DNA from: JAPPLB01 sp965218555
GTDB taxonomy: Bacteria > Acidobacteriota > Terriglobia > Bryobacterales > UBA6623
Direction of reading: 5' to 3'
NCBI GenBank assembly: GCA_965218555.1
Contig: OZ244625.1
Coordinates: 558,001 to 622,000, forward strand
Length of the DNA stretch: 64,000 nucleotides
The position numbers and the translations under genes were made by a program. The notes below the pieces were generated by a model. The model did not search any database. It was not told where the DNA came from and saw only the letters and a program-made list of their open reading frames with translations. Positions 33,738-42,160 of the stretch are shown here, piece after piece; the first letter of the stretch is position 1, and the number at the start of each line of letters is the position of its first letter.

Positions 33738-36730
33738 CGCTCCAGACCCACGATCTTCAAGCTCTCTATCCCCCGGTCATCCACGATCTTGACGGCGATG
33801 CGTCCGTGTTCGCCCGCTTCGAACGGCAGGGAGACGGTGCCGCGATAGGCTTCGATCAGGTTCTCGTCGACCGCCGCCTTGAGGTTGCGGGCGAGCCTGG
33901 CCCAGCCGTCCTTGGCGCCGGCCATCGGGAAGAACACCTGGCGGGGAAACAGACTGCGCCCGTCATAATCGAGGTCGAGCATCCACATGGCAATCTTGTC
34001 CGAGCCACCCGATTCCACGTTGCCGGTCCTGGTGTTGTAGTAGTCGAAGCCTTGGATAGTGGCTTGTGAATAGTGAATCGTGGATAGTTGACCGGTCAGC
34101 GACGTAGCGATTTCACGAGCCCGGTCAGTAATCTGCCGATCTCGTCGCAGCGCTTCAATGCGTCGGTCACGTTCGCTTCGGGTAAGAGCTTTAAGTTCCT
34201 GCACAAAATCAGCAGCGTCTCCAATTCGGCGAGGGAGCCTCGTGCTATCCCCAGAAAGTGTAGAAACTCTCCCCTGCCATGACGGGCTTGACCCTCCGCG
34301 ATGTTGGCCGGAATCGACACCGCCGCCCGCGTCAACTGCGAGCGCATCCCATAAGTCTCTTCTCTCGGCAATTGCGACGAACAACGATAAATCGTCTCGG
34401 CCAAGGCTACGGATTTCTTCCAGACTATCAACTCCCGATAACTTTGCAATGACTGCATACGGAGCTACAGCCTCCTTCATACTATCCACTAACCACTGCT
34501 CACTAACCACTACAACGTCCGGCTGTCCGATCAGCCAGAAGCTCTCGTTGCTCGCGCGCTTCTTCTTGAGGTCGTCGGTCAGCAAGTCGGCGTTCATCTG
34601 CACCTTCAACAGGGCAACGCCGGGCCAGTGGGTCTCGTCGATGTCCTTCGACGCCTCGGGGTCGAACTGGAAAGCCGCGAAGACGATGATCTTGGGTCTT
34701 GGGACAAGGCTTTGCGCCTCCTCGATGGCAAGGGCTACTTGGCGCTGCTCCAGCGGAGCGTGGTCCGGCCCGAACGAGACCGCTACACGATCTGCGACGG
34801 CATTGCCGGGCCGTGTCTCGCCCTCGGCGTGCAGCCATCGGGCACCCGGCAACGGCTCAAGCCGGGCAAAGGATATGTGCTGCCCGCCCTTGCCGCGGAT
34901 GCCGGTCTTGAACAACTCATCGCGCCAGTCGCCTTGGCGCAACGTCTCACCCGAGCGAGCGACCGAAGCGTCGTCAGCCTGAGATTCTGTGTTCTCGATG
35001 TCGTCGAGCGGCTTCACTGCCGGCGCGGGAACCGCTTCCACAGTGAACGGTCCGGTAACACGGGCCTTGCCTCGGTCGATGCGAGGCTGGTCATAAAGCA
35101 TGACTTCGGCGGGCGGCTCGTCGTAACCCAACGTCCTCGCAGATACGGTGGCGACGCTGCGGTATCGGAAGCCTGCCCCAACCCCTTCATCGGAATGGGC
35201 CAGTTTGTAATAGTCGAAAATCGCCGTCATGAGGCGTTGTTTGGCCAAGGCTGTCGCGACGCGGGATGTGTCGCAGGTGATCCAGCGACGGCCCCATTGC
35301 TCGGCGACATAAGTCGTCGTGCCGCTGCCACAGGTCGGGTCGAAGACCAGATCGCCCGGGTCGGTGGTCATCAGGATGCAGCGCTGAATCGCCTTCGTAG
35401 CGGTCTGGACCACGTAGCGCTTGTCGGTGGCCGACATCGGCGAGACCCAGATATTGTTGATCCGCCGACCCGGAACCTCGTCCTCATATCGCTTCCACAT
35501 CAGCGAGGTCTGTCCCTCAAGCGCCTCAAGCCGATTCAGTTCGCCGAGCCGGTCCCTCCCTTCTTTCGAGATCGCCCAATGCCTATCATTGCCGCATTGA
35601 AAGACGCGGCCGTCCCATTCGTAGGGTTCCGAACGGCCGGTTGTGGAAACACCCTGAGAATCGAGCGGCATGCGCCGATATATGCGCGCTCCTTTCGGCA
35701 GATGCCGGTCCGGGTCGAAACACTCCTCCGGGGTCGGTTTGCGGCATTGCCCGTCAGGTAGCTCCACCATGACGTGCCAACTGAAGGACTCGATCACGTC
35801 GCGCCGCGTGAGCGGTTCGTACAACTGTCGATACTTCGTCAGTTTCTGGTCTTTTGCGTACCAAAGCAGATAGTCCGACACTTGCGGTAAGTTCGATGTA
35901 GAACTTGCGCCGGTAGTGGCATAAGAGATGGTCGCCATCCGGTTCTCCGCGCCGAATATCTCGTCCATGACGACGCCCACGCGATGGATGTTCTCATCAC
36001 CGATTTGCACGAAGACACTGCCGTTCTCATGCAGCAGCTCCCGCGCCAGCAGCAGTCGGTCGCGGAGGTAGGTCAGCCACGAATGGATCCCCAGTTCCCA
36101 TGTGTCCCGAAAGGCGCGAATCTGCTCCGGCTCGCCGGTCAGGTCTTCGTCCTTGCCGTCGGTCACGTCGCGCTTGTTGACGAAGGGCTGAAAATTCGAG
36201 CCATAGCGGATGCCGTACGGCGGGTCGATGTAGACCATCTGCACCTGCCCGCCGAGGCCCTCTTTCTCCAACAGGCTGTTCATCACCAGCAGGCTGTCGC
36301 CGGCGATCAGCCGGTTCTTCCACATGCGCCGGTGCTGGTAGAACTCGATGGCCTGGCGGAGCGGCGGGTTTTCATCGGGCGCGGCGAAAAAGGATAGCTG
36401 CGGCTCCGGGGCGTTGCGCTTCCGCACGGCCTCGATGATGGTGCACGGCTCGATGCGCTCGTGAACGTGGAGCGAGACGGTCGGCACCTCGAACGAGGTG
36501 TGCTCGGCCTTGCCGGCCCACTGCAACTGCGGGTCAAGATGAGGGTCGTGAGCGTAGGTCTTCTTACCCGCGTCCTGGTCCGTCTCCGGCGTCACCAGAC
36601 CGACGGGCGGGTTGTTGACGCGCTCCTTGCCGGGGTGAGTGTAGTGCTCGACCCCACGTTGTTTGTTCTTCGTTTGCTCCACGGCGTTTCCTTCAGCCCT
36701 GGCCCCGTCTTGAGAAGACTTGGCCGTCAT
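33734..36730 (-). CDS. Type III-like adenine DNA methyltransferase (Mod), carrying an in-frame 153-codon insertion
   Basis: This 998-aa protein is a beta-class N6-adenine methyltransferase: DPPY at 169-172 (VYIDPPYG) precedes the SAM motif DPTCGSG at 464-470. The N-terminal KERVNNPPVGLVTPETD and AEHTSFEVPTVSLHVHERI segments are typical of Mod proteins that pair with BPTD_3080-type Res. The C-terminal part, FDYYNTRTGNVESGG and SLFPRQVFFPMAGAKDGW, also belongs to the family. Residues 740-892 are not family-like. They correspond to a 459-bp insertion that holds an S23-like gene in another frame (separate entries). The mod frame stays open through it. The insertion replaces or interrupts a stretch between WLIGQPDV and QGFDYYN, so activity of the enzyme is uncertain. 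Confidence 0.88.
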   Translation of the reverse strand: MTAKSSQDGARAEGNAVEQTKNKQRGVEHYTHPGKERVNNPPVGLVTPETDQDAGKKTYAHDPHLDPQLQWAGKAEHTSFEVPTVSLHVHERIEPCTIIEAVRKRNAPEPQLSFFAAPDENPPLRQAIEFYQHRRMWKNRLIAGDSLLVMNSLLEKEGLGGQVQMVYIDPPYGIRYGSNFQPFVNKRDVTDGKDEDLTGEPEQIRAFRDTWELGIHSWLTYLRDRLLLARELLHENGSVFVQIGDENIHRVGVVMDEIFGAENRMATISYATTGASSTSNLPQVSDYLLWYAKDQKLTKYRQLYEPLTRRDVIESFSWHVMVELPDGQCRKPTPEECFDPDRHLPKGARIYRRMPLDSQGVSTTGRSEPYEWDGRVFQCGNDRHWAISKEGRDRLGELNRLEALEGQTSLMWKRYEDEVPGRRINNIWVSPMSATDKRYVVQTATKAIQRCILMTTDPGDLVFDPTCGSGTTTYVAEQWGRRWITCDTSRVATALAKQRLMTAIFDYYKLAHSDEGVGAGFRYRSVATVSARTLGYDEPPAEVMLYDQPRIDRGKARVTGPFTVEAVPAPAVKPLDDIENTESQADDASVARSGETLRQGDWRDELFKTGIRGKGGQHISFARLEPLPGARWLHAEGETRPGNAVADRVAVSFGPDHAPLEQRQVALAIEEAQSLVPRPKIIVFAAFQFDPEASKDIDETHWPGVALLKVQMNADLLTDDLKKKRASNESFWLIGQPDVVVVSEQWLVDSMKEAVAPYAVIAKLSGVDSLEEIRSLGRDDLSLFVAIAERRDLWDALAVDAGGGVDSGQHRGGSSPSWQGRVSTLSGDSTRLPRRIGDAADFVQELKALTRSERDRRIEALRRDRQITDRAREIATSLTGQLSTIHYSQATIQGFDYYNTRTGNVESGGSDKIAMWMLDLDYDGRSLFPRQVFFPMAGAKDGWARLARNLKAAVDENLIEAYRGTVSLPFEAGEHGRIAVKIVDDRGIESLKIVGLER
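34055..34513 (-). mobile_element. S23/IVS-like insertion element inside mod
   Basis: The element is bounded by imperfect inverted repeats. The left one (34055-34088) reads GATAGTGGCTTGTGAATAG and continues GTGGATAGT. The right one (34481-34513) is its complement at about three quarters of positions and contains CACTAACCACT twice. Its length of 459 bp is exactly 153 codons, so the surrounding mod frame is preserved. It encodes a four-helix-bundle protein of the 23S rRNA intervening-sequence type. Terminal repeats able to pair into a stem enclosing such a gene are the layout of rRNA intervening sequences. Here the host is a protein-coding gene. Confidence 0.7.
34096..34458 (-). CDS. Four-helix-bundle protein, 23S rRNA intervening-sequence (S23) family, nested in mod
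   Basis: This 120-aa protein is read on the same strand as mod but in a different frame, entirely inside the mod gene. Its sequence is clearly of the S23/four-helix-bundle family: SYRELIVWKKSVALAETIY, then LPREETYGMRSQLTRAAVSIPANIAEGQAR, then RGEFLHFLGIARGSLAELETLL. The AAGGAGG upstream of its ATG is spaced about 13 nt. The family binds nucleic acid or acts as scaffold (Avd of diversity-generating retroelements is a relative), but its role as a stand-alone protein is not known. No reverse transcriptase or template repeat is present. Confidence 0.85.
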   Translation of the reverse strand: MQSLQSYRELIVWKKSVALAETIYRCSSQLPREETYGMRSQLTRAAVSIPANIAEGQARHGRGEFLHFLGIARGSLAELETLLILCRNLKLLPEANVTDALKRCDEIGRLLTGLVKSLRR

Positions 36731-36886
36731 TTTATGATCTGTCGCGACGATTTACGGGCGCCCCGATCCGGCATTTCTTTTCGCTCTCGCAAGTCCATGC
36801 TCACCCGGACCTTGCAGTGGACCACATCGCTTCGAAACAAGGCGGTCGTCCCATTTCGGGAATGCACCGCGTCTTATGACTAATGC

Positions 36887-39800
36887 TTAACCTGCGCGCC
36901 TCTTTTCGATTTCCGCTTCGTCGTCCCACCACTTTGCCTCCCTGTCGTAAGCTGCCGCGATGCTTTCGATGACACTGCTGACATAGGGATATTCGAAAGC
37001 GCGTTGCTTTGCTTGGCTCCGGTATGTTGCGGCAAGATCGCGTTCCTGCGCCCCACTCTTCACGCTCCGATGCACCACGCCGCGCCCATTGCATACACCA
37101 ATGTGGAAGCCGTTGCCGATCTCTGTGGAAGCAATCCTTTCCATTGCTTCGCAGACTGGCTGGCACGGCCAGATGCCATCCTCTTCGGTTGGAGCTCTGG
37201 ACAGAAGCTGACCGATGTGTTGATTACCGATCGCCGCGCGGTCGTATTCAGCGCAGAGACGTCGTACTTCGGTCATCCAGGCCAATAGAGCCTCGGCGTC
37301 GATCTTACCGTCTGTCCCGGTACCCGGGATGTGCTTCATTTGATCAAGGAGGCGATGGCAAGAGACGGCCATGGTGGCACGCCGCTCGGAGTCACCGATT
37401 CTCCATTCAGGCGGGTCCTGACCACCGTGGTGGCGCTTGAACACAAAAGCCAGAACTTCAACGAATAATGCCGGAGATTTGGCGATCTGTCGTTCCAGAT
37501 TGGGAATGCCATGTTCGCTGCGATCAAGGGCATCGACATACAGGAACTCAAGCTGCGCCATCTCGTCCGGGCTGACGTTGGGCCGACCATCAAGTGCCTT
37601 CAGCGCATCGGAGATTTGGTGAGCATCGAGTCTGTAATGCTCCGAGGGCTCGGTGTCCACGGTCGCAACGGCGAGGAGCAGACGCTTCAGCCGTGATGTC
37701 TCGATCTGCGGCCAGGCGAAACGTACGGTATGGAAAGCGGCGCGCGGGCGCTGGGCTTCGAGCAGACGATCGAGGAGTTCGATCAACTCCGCTTCGCTGA
37801 AGCGGTTCCAGTACGGAAAGACTTCTTGCCAATATCGATCCCTGACTTCATTGTCGAATCGGTCGAGCAGACGCCACGTGCCCTGTCCGAAAGGGGCGCA
37901 CAGGAACAACCGCAGCGTCCGACTGGTGTCTGCGCCCGTTGCAACATCCAAGAGGATCTTGTCCCGCACCTCGTCTTCAACAACTAGCAGAAAACCCCGA
38001 ATGCAGCCGTCAAACTCCTTCTCAAGGTCACCAGTGACGGAAAGACATTGCCTCAAAAAATCAGCCTGTGCATCCGCGTCCGTGATACTCAGCACCAGAG
38101 AGCTTCCTACGACATCAGCTTCTCCACCCCCGGACAGGAGGGCCTTCACGCCTTCAAAACCGCGATCAGTCCATATCTCCGCCATCGCCGCGCAGCGGAG
38201 GCCGTGGATTCTTTCCTCGCGCTTGTCAACATCGATATCGCCATCCTCAGTCTCGTCGGCGGAAAACTCAATCCACTTTTGGGCGAAGAGCCATTCGTGC
38301 CGGACAACTGAATCATCGGACTCCAAATTCGCATATGCCCTACGCGCCCGGTCTCTTGTCGCGTCACTCAAGCCGTGCCGATGACCAAATCGAGTGAACG
38401 CGAACCGGCGAATCCGATCTCGGAGGTCGGCCTTTGCACTCTCATTGGCTTCCGAAGCCCCCCATGCGTCGATCAGGTCCCAAACCTTGGATTGGTCTTC
38501 CTTGGGCATTTGCTGGAGCTGTTCGACGAGATCGCCGAGCGTCTTCTGATCGTGCTTTGGCCATGCGATCGCGAGGTCGATAGCTTTGCGGATGAACTTT
38601 TTCCTTTCTTCCCCCGTCACCCGCCGCCCGGCACCTGTGGCATCGTTGCGCCAACGTGGCCGGTAGCTGTCAAATCCAGTCTGTTGATAAGCAGTGAACT
38701 GCTCGACACAAATCTGCCAGCCGATCTCCGGAAACCGCCTCATCAGCATCTCAAGGGCCGCTATCCGCTCTTCGAGCGAAGCCGCCGTCTGCGGCATCCA
38801 AAACCGGTAGATCGCTGCCAAGCTGGCGATCGGCTTGTTGCTCCAATTGTCGTCAATGACGGTTCTCGACAACTTGGCGAGTAACGTGCTAACGCGTACG
38901 ATGTGCTTCCAGGCGAGGCACTCCAGCGCCCATAAGAGCCCCGTTCGCGGGCACCAACCGGACAAGGGGGTACTGTCGGCCGGCTCTAGCAGACCAAGCA
39001 CGACTGGCTGGGTTTGCTGCAAGTCAGTCTCAAGCAGACTCATGAATGTGTCCGGCGCTGCCTCGGCATAGCGTGGAAGATCATTGTTATGCGAGAGCAG
39101 CTTTTCGAGGGTTAGAGGCGTTAGCAGACTATGGATAAGAGAAGAGACAAGAGCCTCGACGTCGATGCCAAGCCGGTTCCAGAACAGGTTGTTGCCGTGA
39201 ATGGAGAGGATGACGAGGGTTTCACAAACACCCTCGCGTAACGCGGAAGAGTGATCGCGCACTTTGTCATACAGTTCTGCGGCCCATCTCTGTTCGTCCG
39301 GTAAATCAATCGCCGGATCGGGCGCGGAGAGCACGTATTCAGCCAGCCAGAAGAATTCCGTGAGGTCCTGTTCGGTTACCTGCTTGTTGATCGCGAACAG
39401 GGCGTCGATTTTCGAGGCAACCCCGCGATGCTGCCCGACAGACCAGACGGGACTGTCATCGAATTGCCTCAGTTGCGCGAAGCTCTCCTCAATCTTCTGA
39501 TAGGGTCTTTCGGCAAGGACTTCGAATACTTCACGGTCGGCGCTGGACTGTGCGTTCCATGCCCCGATCAGGGCCATCGGGATCAGTTCCCGCGCCGTCT
39601 GCGCATCTCCGGCCCATTGGGGTTTCCTGATGGCATCGATCTCCGAGAGCCTCCGCCGCAGGATGGTCGGCGAGCGTCCCGACTCCCTTGCGAGTTGCTC
39701 AGCCCTATCGAGGTCGATGCCCATCTCGGCGAGAGAGTTCAGGAAGCCATCGTGGTCGAGCAGGTCGAGCGCGATATCGGGCTCCGAATCGACGGCATTG

Positions 39801-40984
39801 CGAGGGCGCACGACGATGCAGTGGCGCCGCCGGTACACCTCGCCGATTATGCGTTCGGTCTCCTGGCTGCACACAACAGCAATGAACGGCGATGACGACG
39901 GGGCCAATAGCCTCAGGGTGTCCGCCGATTCGAAGAGGACGGCGCGGTCGCATGCGCCGATTGGCATGTCATCCTGACGCAGCAGGCAGGCGATGAATGC
40001 GATAGCCTCTTCGATGGAGTCGGCCGCGACAGTGAACTGGCGGCCTGGAGGCGCCGCCAGCCAGGGGAGGAAGTCGTTCGGTTGCCGGTCAGGCAAGTCA
40101 CGTCCGTGCCGGTCAAGGGACGGCTTGAAGATAGCCGACGCCATCGGCGGCTCGCTGGCCGCAGCCCATCGCTCCCAGCATTGCTCGATCGTTTGGAAAC
40201 CGGTGGTGGGCATCCCCAGCTCCCCGGCCAGCCAGATTCGCGGTGCGACAGAGGTCTCCAGCCACTGTTCCAGATCGCTCGCGTCGAACGCCCGCACCGC
40301 CTTCCACTCGCCGGAAGCATTCTTGCTTTCGGCCCACTCGTTCTTGCCCGGCCAGTTGCGCGGGGTGACGAACACGAAGGTGCAATCCGCCCGCTCGGCG
40401 GCGGTAAGCATGGCCAGACGTTCCTGGTAGTCATGATCGGCCTTGTATCGCGGGCGCTGCCCAACACCGAACTCCCAGCCCGATCGGCCCGCCGGCACCC
40501 AGGGTGTTGCCGCCTCCGCTTCGACCCAGCCGTCCCAGCCATGACGCTGGGCGTTATCGAATCCGGGGAAATCGACACGGCGCAAGTCACGTCCTGTCGC
40601 GTGGATCAGCCGACGCAACAGAACCGGTAGATACTGCCGTGCATCGATGTCTGTACCCGCCCAACCTTCAATTTGCCGCGCCTTGATGGTGAGGAAGTCT
40701 GGTACGTAGGCGCCGACCGGGACGGTGCGGTCCTCTTCGCGCTGGCGTTCGCGTCCGGCAGCCGATTGAAGATGGAGGAGTTGCTCCCGGTCCGCCCCGA
40801 AGGTTTTCTCCAACCGCAGCGCCATACTGGAAGACAACGCCGTTTTGCCGTTCAGGAGATTCGACAGCGCCGGCCTGCCCACCCCCAACTTTCGGGCGGC
40901 TTCCGTTACCGACATCCCAGGAGGGATGACCTGCTGTCGAATGAAACGGCCAACGTCCACGAAGTGGGCTCCAGAATTCACCAT
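36887..40984 (-). CDS. Large HTH / nuclease-like / helical-repeat protein, candidate defence effector
   Basis: This 1365-aa protein starts at the ATG at 40984, which has AAGGAT upstream. An upstream extension has no support. Residues 24-65 are a Cro/C1-type HTH like that of HigA (MSVTEAARKLGVGRPALSNLLNGKTA). Residues 126-231 form a compact domain with GWDGWVEAE (D151), SGWEFGVG (E171) and K181 (YKADHDY), a spacing that could fit a PD-(D/E)XK-type nuclease. Next comes an alpha/beta segment (FTVAADSIEEAIAFIACLL) that resembles a degenerate NTPase without a visible Walker A. The rest is about 900 aa of alpha-helical repeats. I know of no named function. It is first in the defence operon, 156 bp upstream of mod. 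Confidence 0.7.
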   Translation of the reverse strand: MVNSGAHFVDVGRFIRQQVIPPGMSVTEAARKLGVGRPALSNLLNGKTALSSSMALRLEKTFGADREQLLHLQSAAGRERQREEDRTVPVGAYVPDFLTIKARQIEGWAGTDIDARQYLPVLLRRLIHATGRDLRRVDFPGFDNAQRHGWDGWVEAEAATPWVPAGRSGWEFGVGQRPRYKADHDYQERLAMLTAAERADCTFVFVTPRNWPGKNEWAESKNASGEWKAVRAFDASDLEQWLETSVAPRIWLAGELGMPTTGFQTIEQCWERWAAASEPPMASAIFKPSLDRHGRDLPDRQPNDFLPWLAAPPGRQFTVAADSIEEAIAFIACLLRQDDMPIGACDRAVLFESADTLRLLAPSSSPFIAVVCSQETERIIGEVYRRRHCIVVRPRNAVDSEPDIALDLLDHDGFLNSLAEMGIDLDRAEQLARESGRSPTILRRRLSEIDAIRKPQWAGDAQTARELIPMALIGAWNAQSSADREVFEVLAERPYQKIEESFAQLRQFDDSPVWSVGQHRGVASKIDALFAINKQVTEQDLTEFFWLAEYVLSAPDPAIDLPDEQRWAAELYDKVRDHSSALREGVCETLVILSIHGNNLFWNRLGIDVEALVSSLIHSLLTPLTLEKLLSHNNDLPRYAEAAPDTFMSLLETDLQQTQPVVLGLLEPADSTPLSGWCPRTGLLWALECLAWKHIVRVSTLLAKLSRTVIDDNWSNKPIASLAAIYRFWMPQTAASLEERIAALEMLMRRFPEIGWQICVEQFTAYQQTGFDSYRPRWRNDATGAGRRVTGEERKKFIRKAIDLAIAWPKHDQKTLGDLVEQLQQMPKEDQSKVWDLIDAWGASEANESAKADLRDRIRRFAFTRFGHRHGLSDATRDRARRAYANLESDDSVVRHEWLFAQKWIEFSADETEDGDIDVDKREERIHGLRCAAMAEIWTDRGFEGVKALLSGGGEADVVGSSLVLSITDADAQADFLRQCLSVTGDLEKEFDGCIRGFLLVVEDEVRDKILLDVATGADTSRTLRLFLCAPFGQGTWRLLDRFDNEVRDRYWQEVFPYWNRFSEAELIELLDRLLEAQRPRAAFHTVRFAWPQIETSRLKRLLLAVATVDTEPSEHYRLDAHQISDALKALDGRPNVSPDEMAQLEFLYVDALDRSEHGIPNLERQIAKSPALFVEVLAFVFKRHHGGQDPPEWRIGDSERRATMAVSCHRLLDQMKHIPGTGTDGKIDAEALLAWMTEVRRLCAEYDRAAIGNQHIGQLLSRAPTEEDGIWPCQPVCEAMERIASTEIGNGFHIGVCNGRGVVHRSVKSGAQERDLAATYRSQAKQRAFEYPYVSSVIESIAAAYDREAKWWDDEAEIEKRRAG

Positions 40985-41036
40985 ATCCTTGACTGTACCC
41001 TGTTGCGCTACAATAGTCAATCTGGAATACGGACAA
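40985..41036 (-). promoter_or_regulatory. Predicted promoter and operator of the HTH/nuclease-like gene
   Basis: Read on the minus strand there is TTGACT (41020-41015), a 17-nt spacer and TACAGT (40997-40992), a good sigma-70-like pair. The spacer contains the near-perfect palindrome TGTAGCGCAACA (41012-41001, 10 of 12 symmetrical), the kind of site a Cro/C1 HTH binds. TTGACT also pairs with AGTCAA at 40994-40989 as a larger inverted repeat. The HTH protein may therefore repress its own operon. Transcription would begin about at the start codon, so the transcript could be nearly leaderless. All of this is inferred from sequence. Confidence 0.45.
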
Positions 41037-41106
41037 CACGTGGGAAGACGGGGCGATAGCTTTGGGCGGCTTCGTCGAACTGGACTTGTAGGAGCCGTCA
41101 TGATTA

Positions 41107-41128
41107 ACTAAGTTGTTCAGACTAAGTT
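41107..41128 (+). promoter_or_regulatory. Two direct repeats ACTAAGTT upstream of vapB
   Basis: ACTAAGTT occurs at 41107-41114 and again at 41121-41128, a 14-bp period, directly before the GGAG ribosome binding site of the antitoxin gene. Paired half-sites like these are common operators of VapB/Phd autoregulation. No binding data can be inferred beyond that. Confidence 0.35.
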
Positions 41129-41142
41129 CATGGAGTGATGTC

Positions 41143-41388
41143 ATGCGCACCTTCAACATGCACGAAGCCAAGACCCATCTTTCGCGTCTCGTGGAGGCCG
41201 CTGCCAATGGCGAACCGTTCATCATTGCGCGGGCGGGCAAGCCCGTCGTCAAAGTCGTCGCCGTAGAAGCGCCGGGTGCCGAGTCCGTACGCCGGGTTGG
41301 GTTCATGTCCGGAAAAATCTCGGTGCGTGAGGATTTCGACCGCATGGGTTCCGAAGAGATCAAAGCCTTGTTCGAAGGTGCCGGTTGA
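41143..41388 (+). CDS. vapB: VapB/Phd-type antitoxin
   Basis: This 81-aa antitoxin is of the Phd/YefM family, with the typical start MRTFNMHEAKTHLSRLVEAAANGEPFIIARAGKPV, which forms the DNA-binding dimer. The C-terminal part from MSGKISVREDFDRM should wrap the toxin. The start at 41143 is chosen because GGAG lies just upstream and family members begin at this methionine. Its stop overlaps the toxin start by 4 bp (TTGA). It is divergent from the HTH/nuclease-like gene. Confidence 0.9.
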   Translation: MRTFNMHEAKTHLSRLVEAAANGEPFIIARAGKPVVKVVAVEAPGAESVRRVGFMSGKISVREDFDRMGSEEIKALFEGAG

Positions 41389-41792
41389 ACCTCCTTCTCG
41401 ACACGCATGTTTTGCTTTGGGCCGCGGGCGCGTCGCGGCGGTTGCCGGACGATGTGCGCACGCTGCTGGAAGATCCCGGGAACAAGTTATTCTTCAGCGC
41501 CGCCTCGCTTTGGGAGATAGCCATCAAAAACGGACTCGGGCGAGAGGAGTTCAGCGTCGACCCGCGACTGCTGCGCCGGGGGTTGCTGGAGAACGGTTAT
41601 GTGGAACTGCCCGTGACTGGCGCCCACGCGGTAGCTGTGGATCTGCTTCCGCCCATCCACAAGGATCCGTTTGACCGCATCCTGGTCGCACAGGCTCAGA
41701 TCGAAGGGATCACGCTTTTGACAGCGGACGAAGTCGTCGCGCGCTACCCTGGGCCGATCCGGGTGATTGGGAGTCACTCCTCCATTGGTTAG
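41385..41792 (+). CDS. vapC: VapC-type PIN-domain RNase toxin
   Basis: This 135-aa PIN-domain protein starts with TTG at 41385, overlapping the antitoxin stop. The acidic active-site residues of PIN RNases are visible: D in LLLDTHVLLW, E in SLWEIAIK, D in HKDPFDRILVAQA and D in LLTADEV. VapC toxins cleave tRNA or rRNA when the antitoxin is degraded. It is the downstream partner of the Phd-type antitoxin, with which it forms a normal two-gene operon. Confidence 0.93.
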   Translation: MNLLLDTHVLLWAAGASRRLPDDVRTLLEDPGNKLFFSAASLWEIAIKNGLGREEFSVDPRLLRRGLLENGYVELPVTGAHAVAVDLLPPIHKDPFDRILVAQAQIEGITLLTADEVVARYPGPIRVIGSHSSIG

Positions 41793-41908
41793 AAATGGCG
41801 CCGTTACGAAGTGTTGCAGGCATCTATCCCGCTACGGCATTGCTAGCCTTCTATGAAGGCTCACGGCGTGATGAGGAAACAACAGATTGGTTCGACAATC
41901 GACGACGC

Positions 41909-42160
41909 ATGAGCATCACCACACCGTTCCAGGGAAGTCTCTTCGCCAACGATTTCCTGCAAGATGCGGTCACTCGTCTCGACGACTGGCGGGAAATCGA
42001 CGATGGCGATCTCACCGCCCTCAAAGCCTCTTTGAAGAACGTTATCGACTGCTTCCCCGCCGCCAAAAGACGCGGTAAAAGGCCCGGTCGCCCCCCGCTT
42101 CACCCGGACACCGTTTCGGCTGCCCAAAAACTGATTGAAGCCGGATTGACGCCCGACGAG
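41909..42160 (+). pseudogene. Fused debris: N-terminus of an Eco57I-type methylase joined to a resolvase tail
   Basis: The frame beginning at 41909 reads MSITTPFQGSLFANDFLQDA and continues to CFPAAKRR. This is how Eco57I-family restriction-modification methylases start, but only the first 50 or so residues remain. It then runs into RPGRPPLHPDTVSAAQKLIEAG, which resembles the C-terminal helix-turn-helix of a serine resolvase. The frame ends exactly where an IS21-like end begins. It is most likely non-functional wreckage at the edge of the defence island. Confidence 0.6.

Noticed and set aside
34055..34513. A diversity-generating retroelement, because S23 proteins are related to Avd
   Set aside because: No reverse transcriptase, template repeat or variable repeat is present near the gene.
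36731..36886. A possible separate small gene between mod and the HTH/nuclease-like gene
   Set aside because: Only shadow frames without ribosome binding sites are open in this 156-bp gap.
41113..41142. Upstream extension of vapB by ten codons
   Set aside because: The ATG at 41143 has its own GGAG site, family members start there, and the extension overlaps the putative operator repeats.
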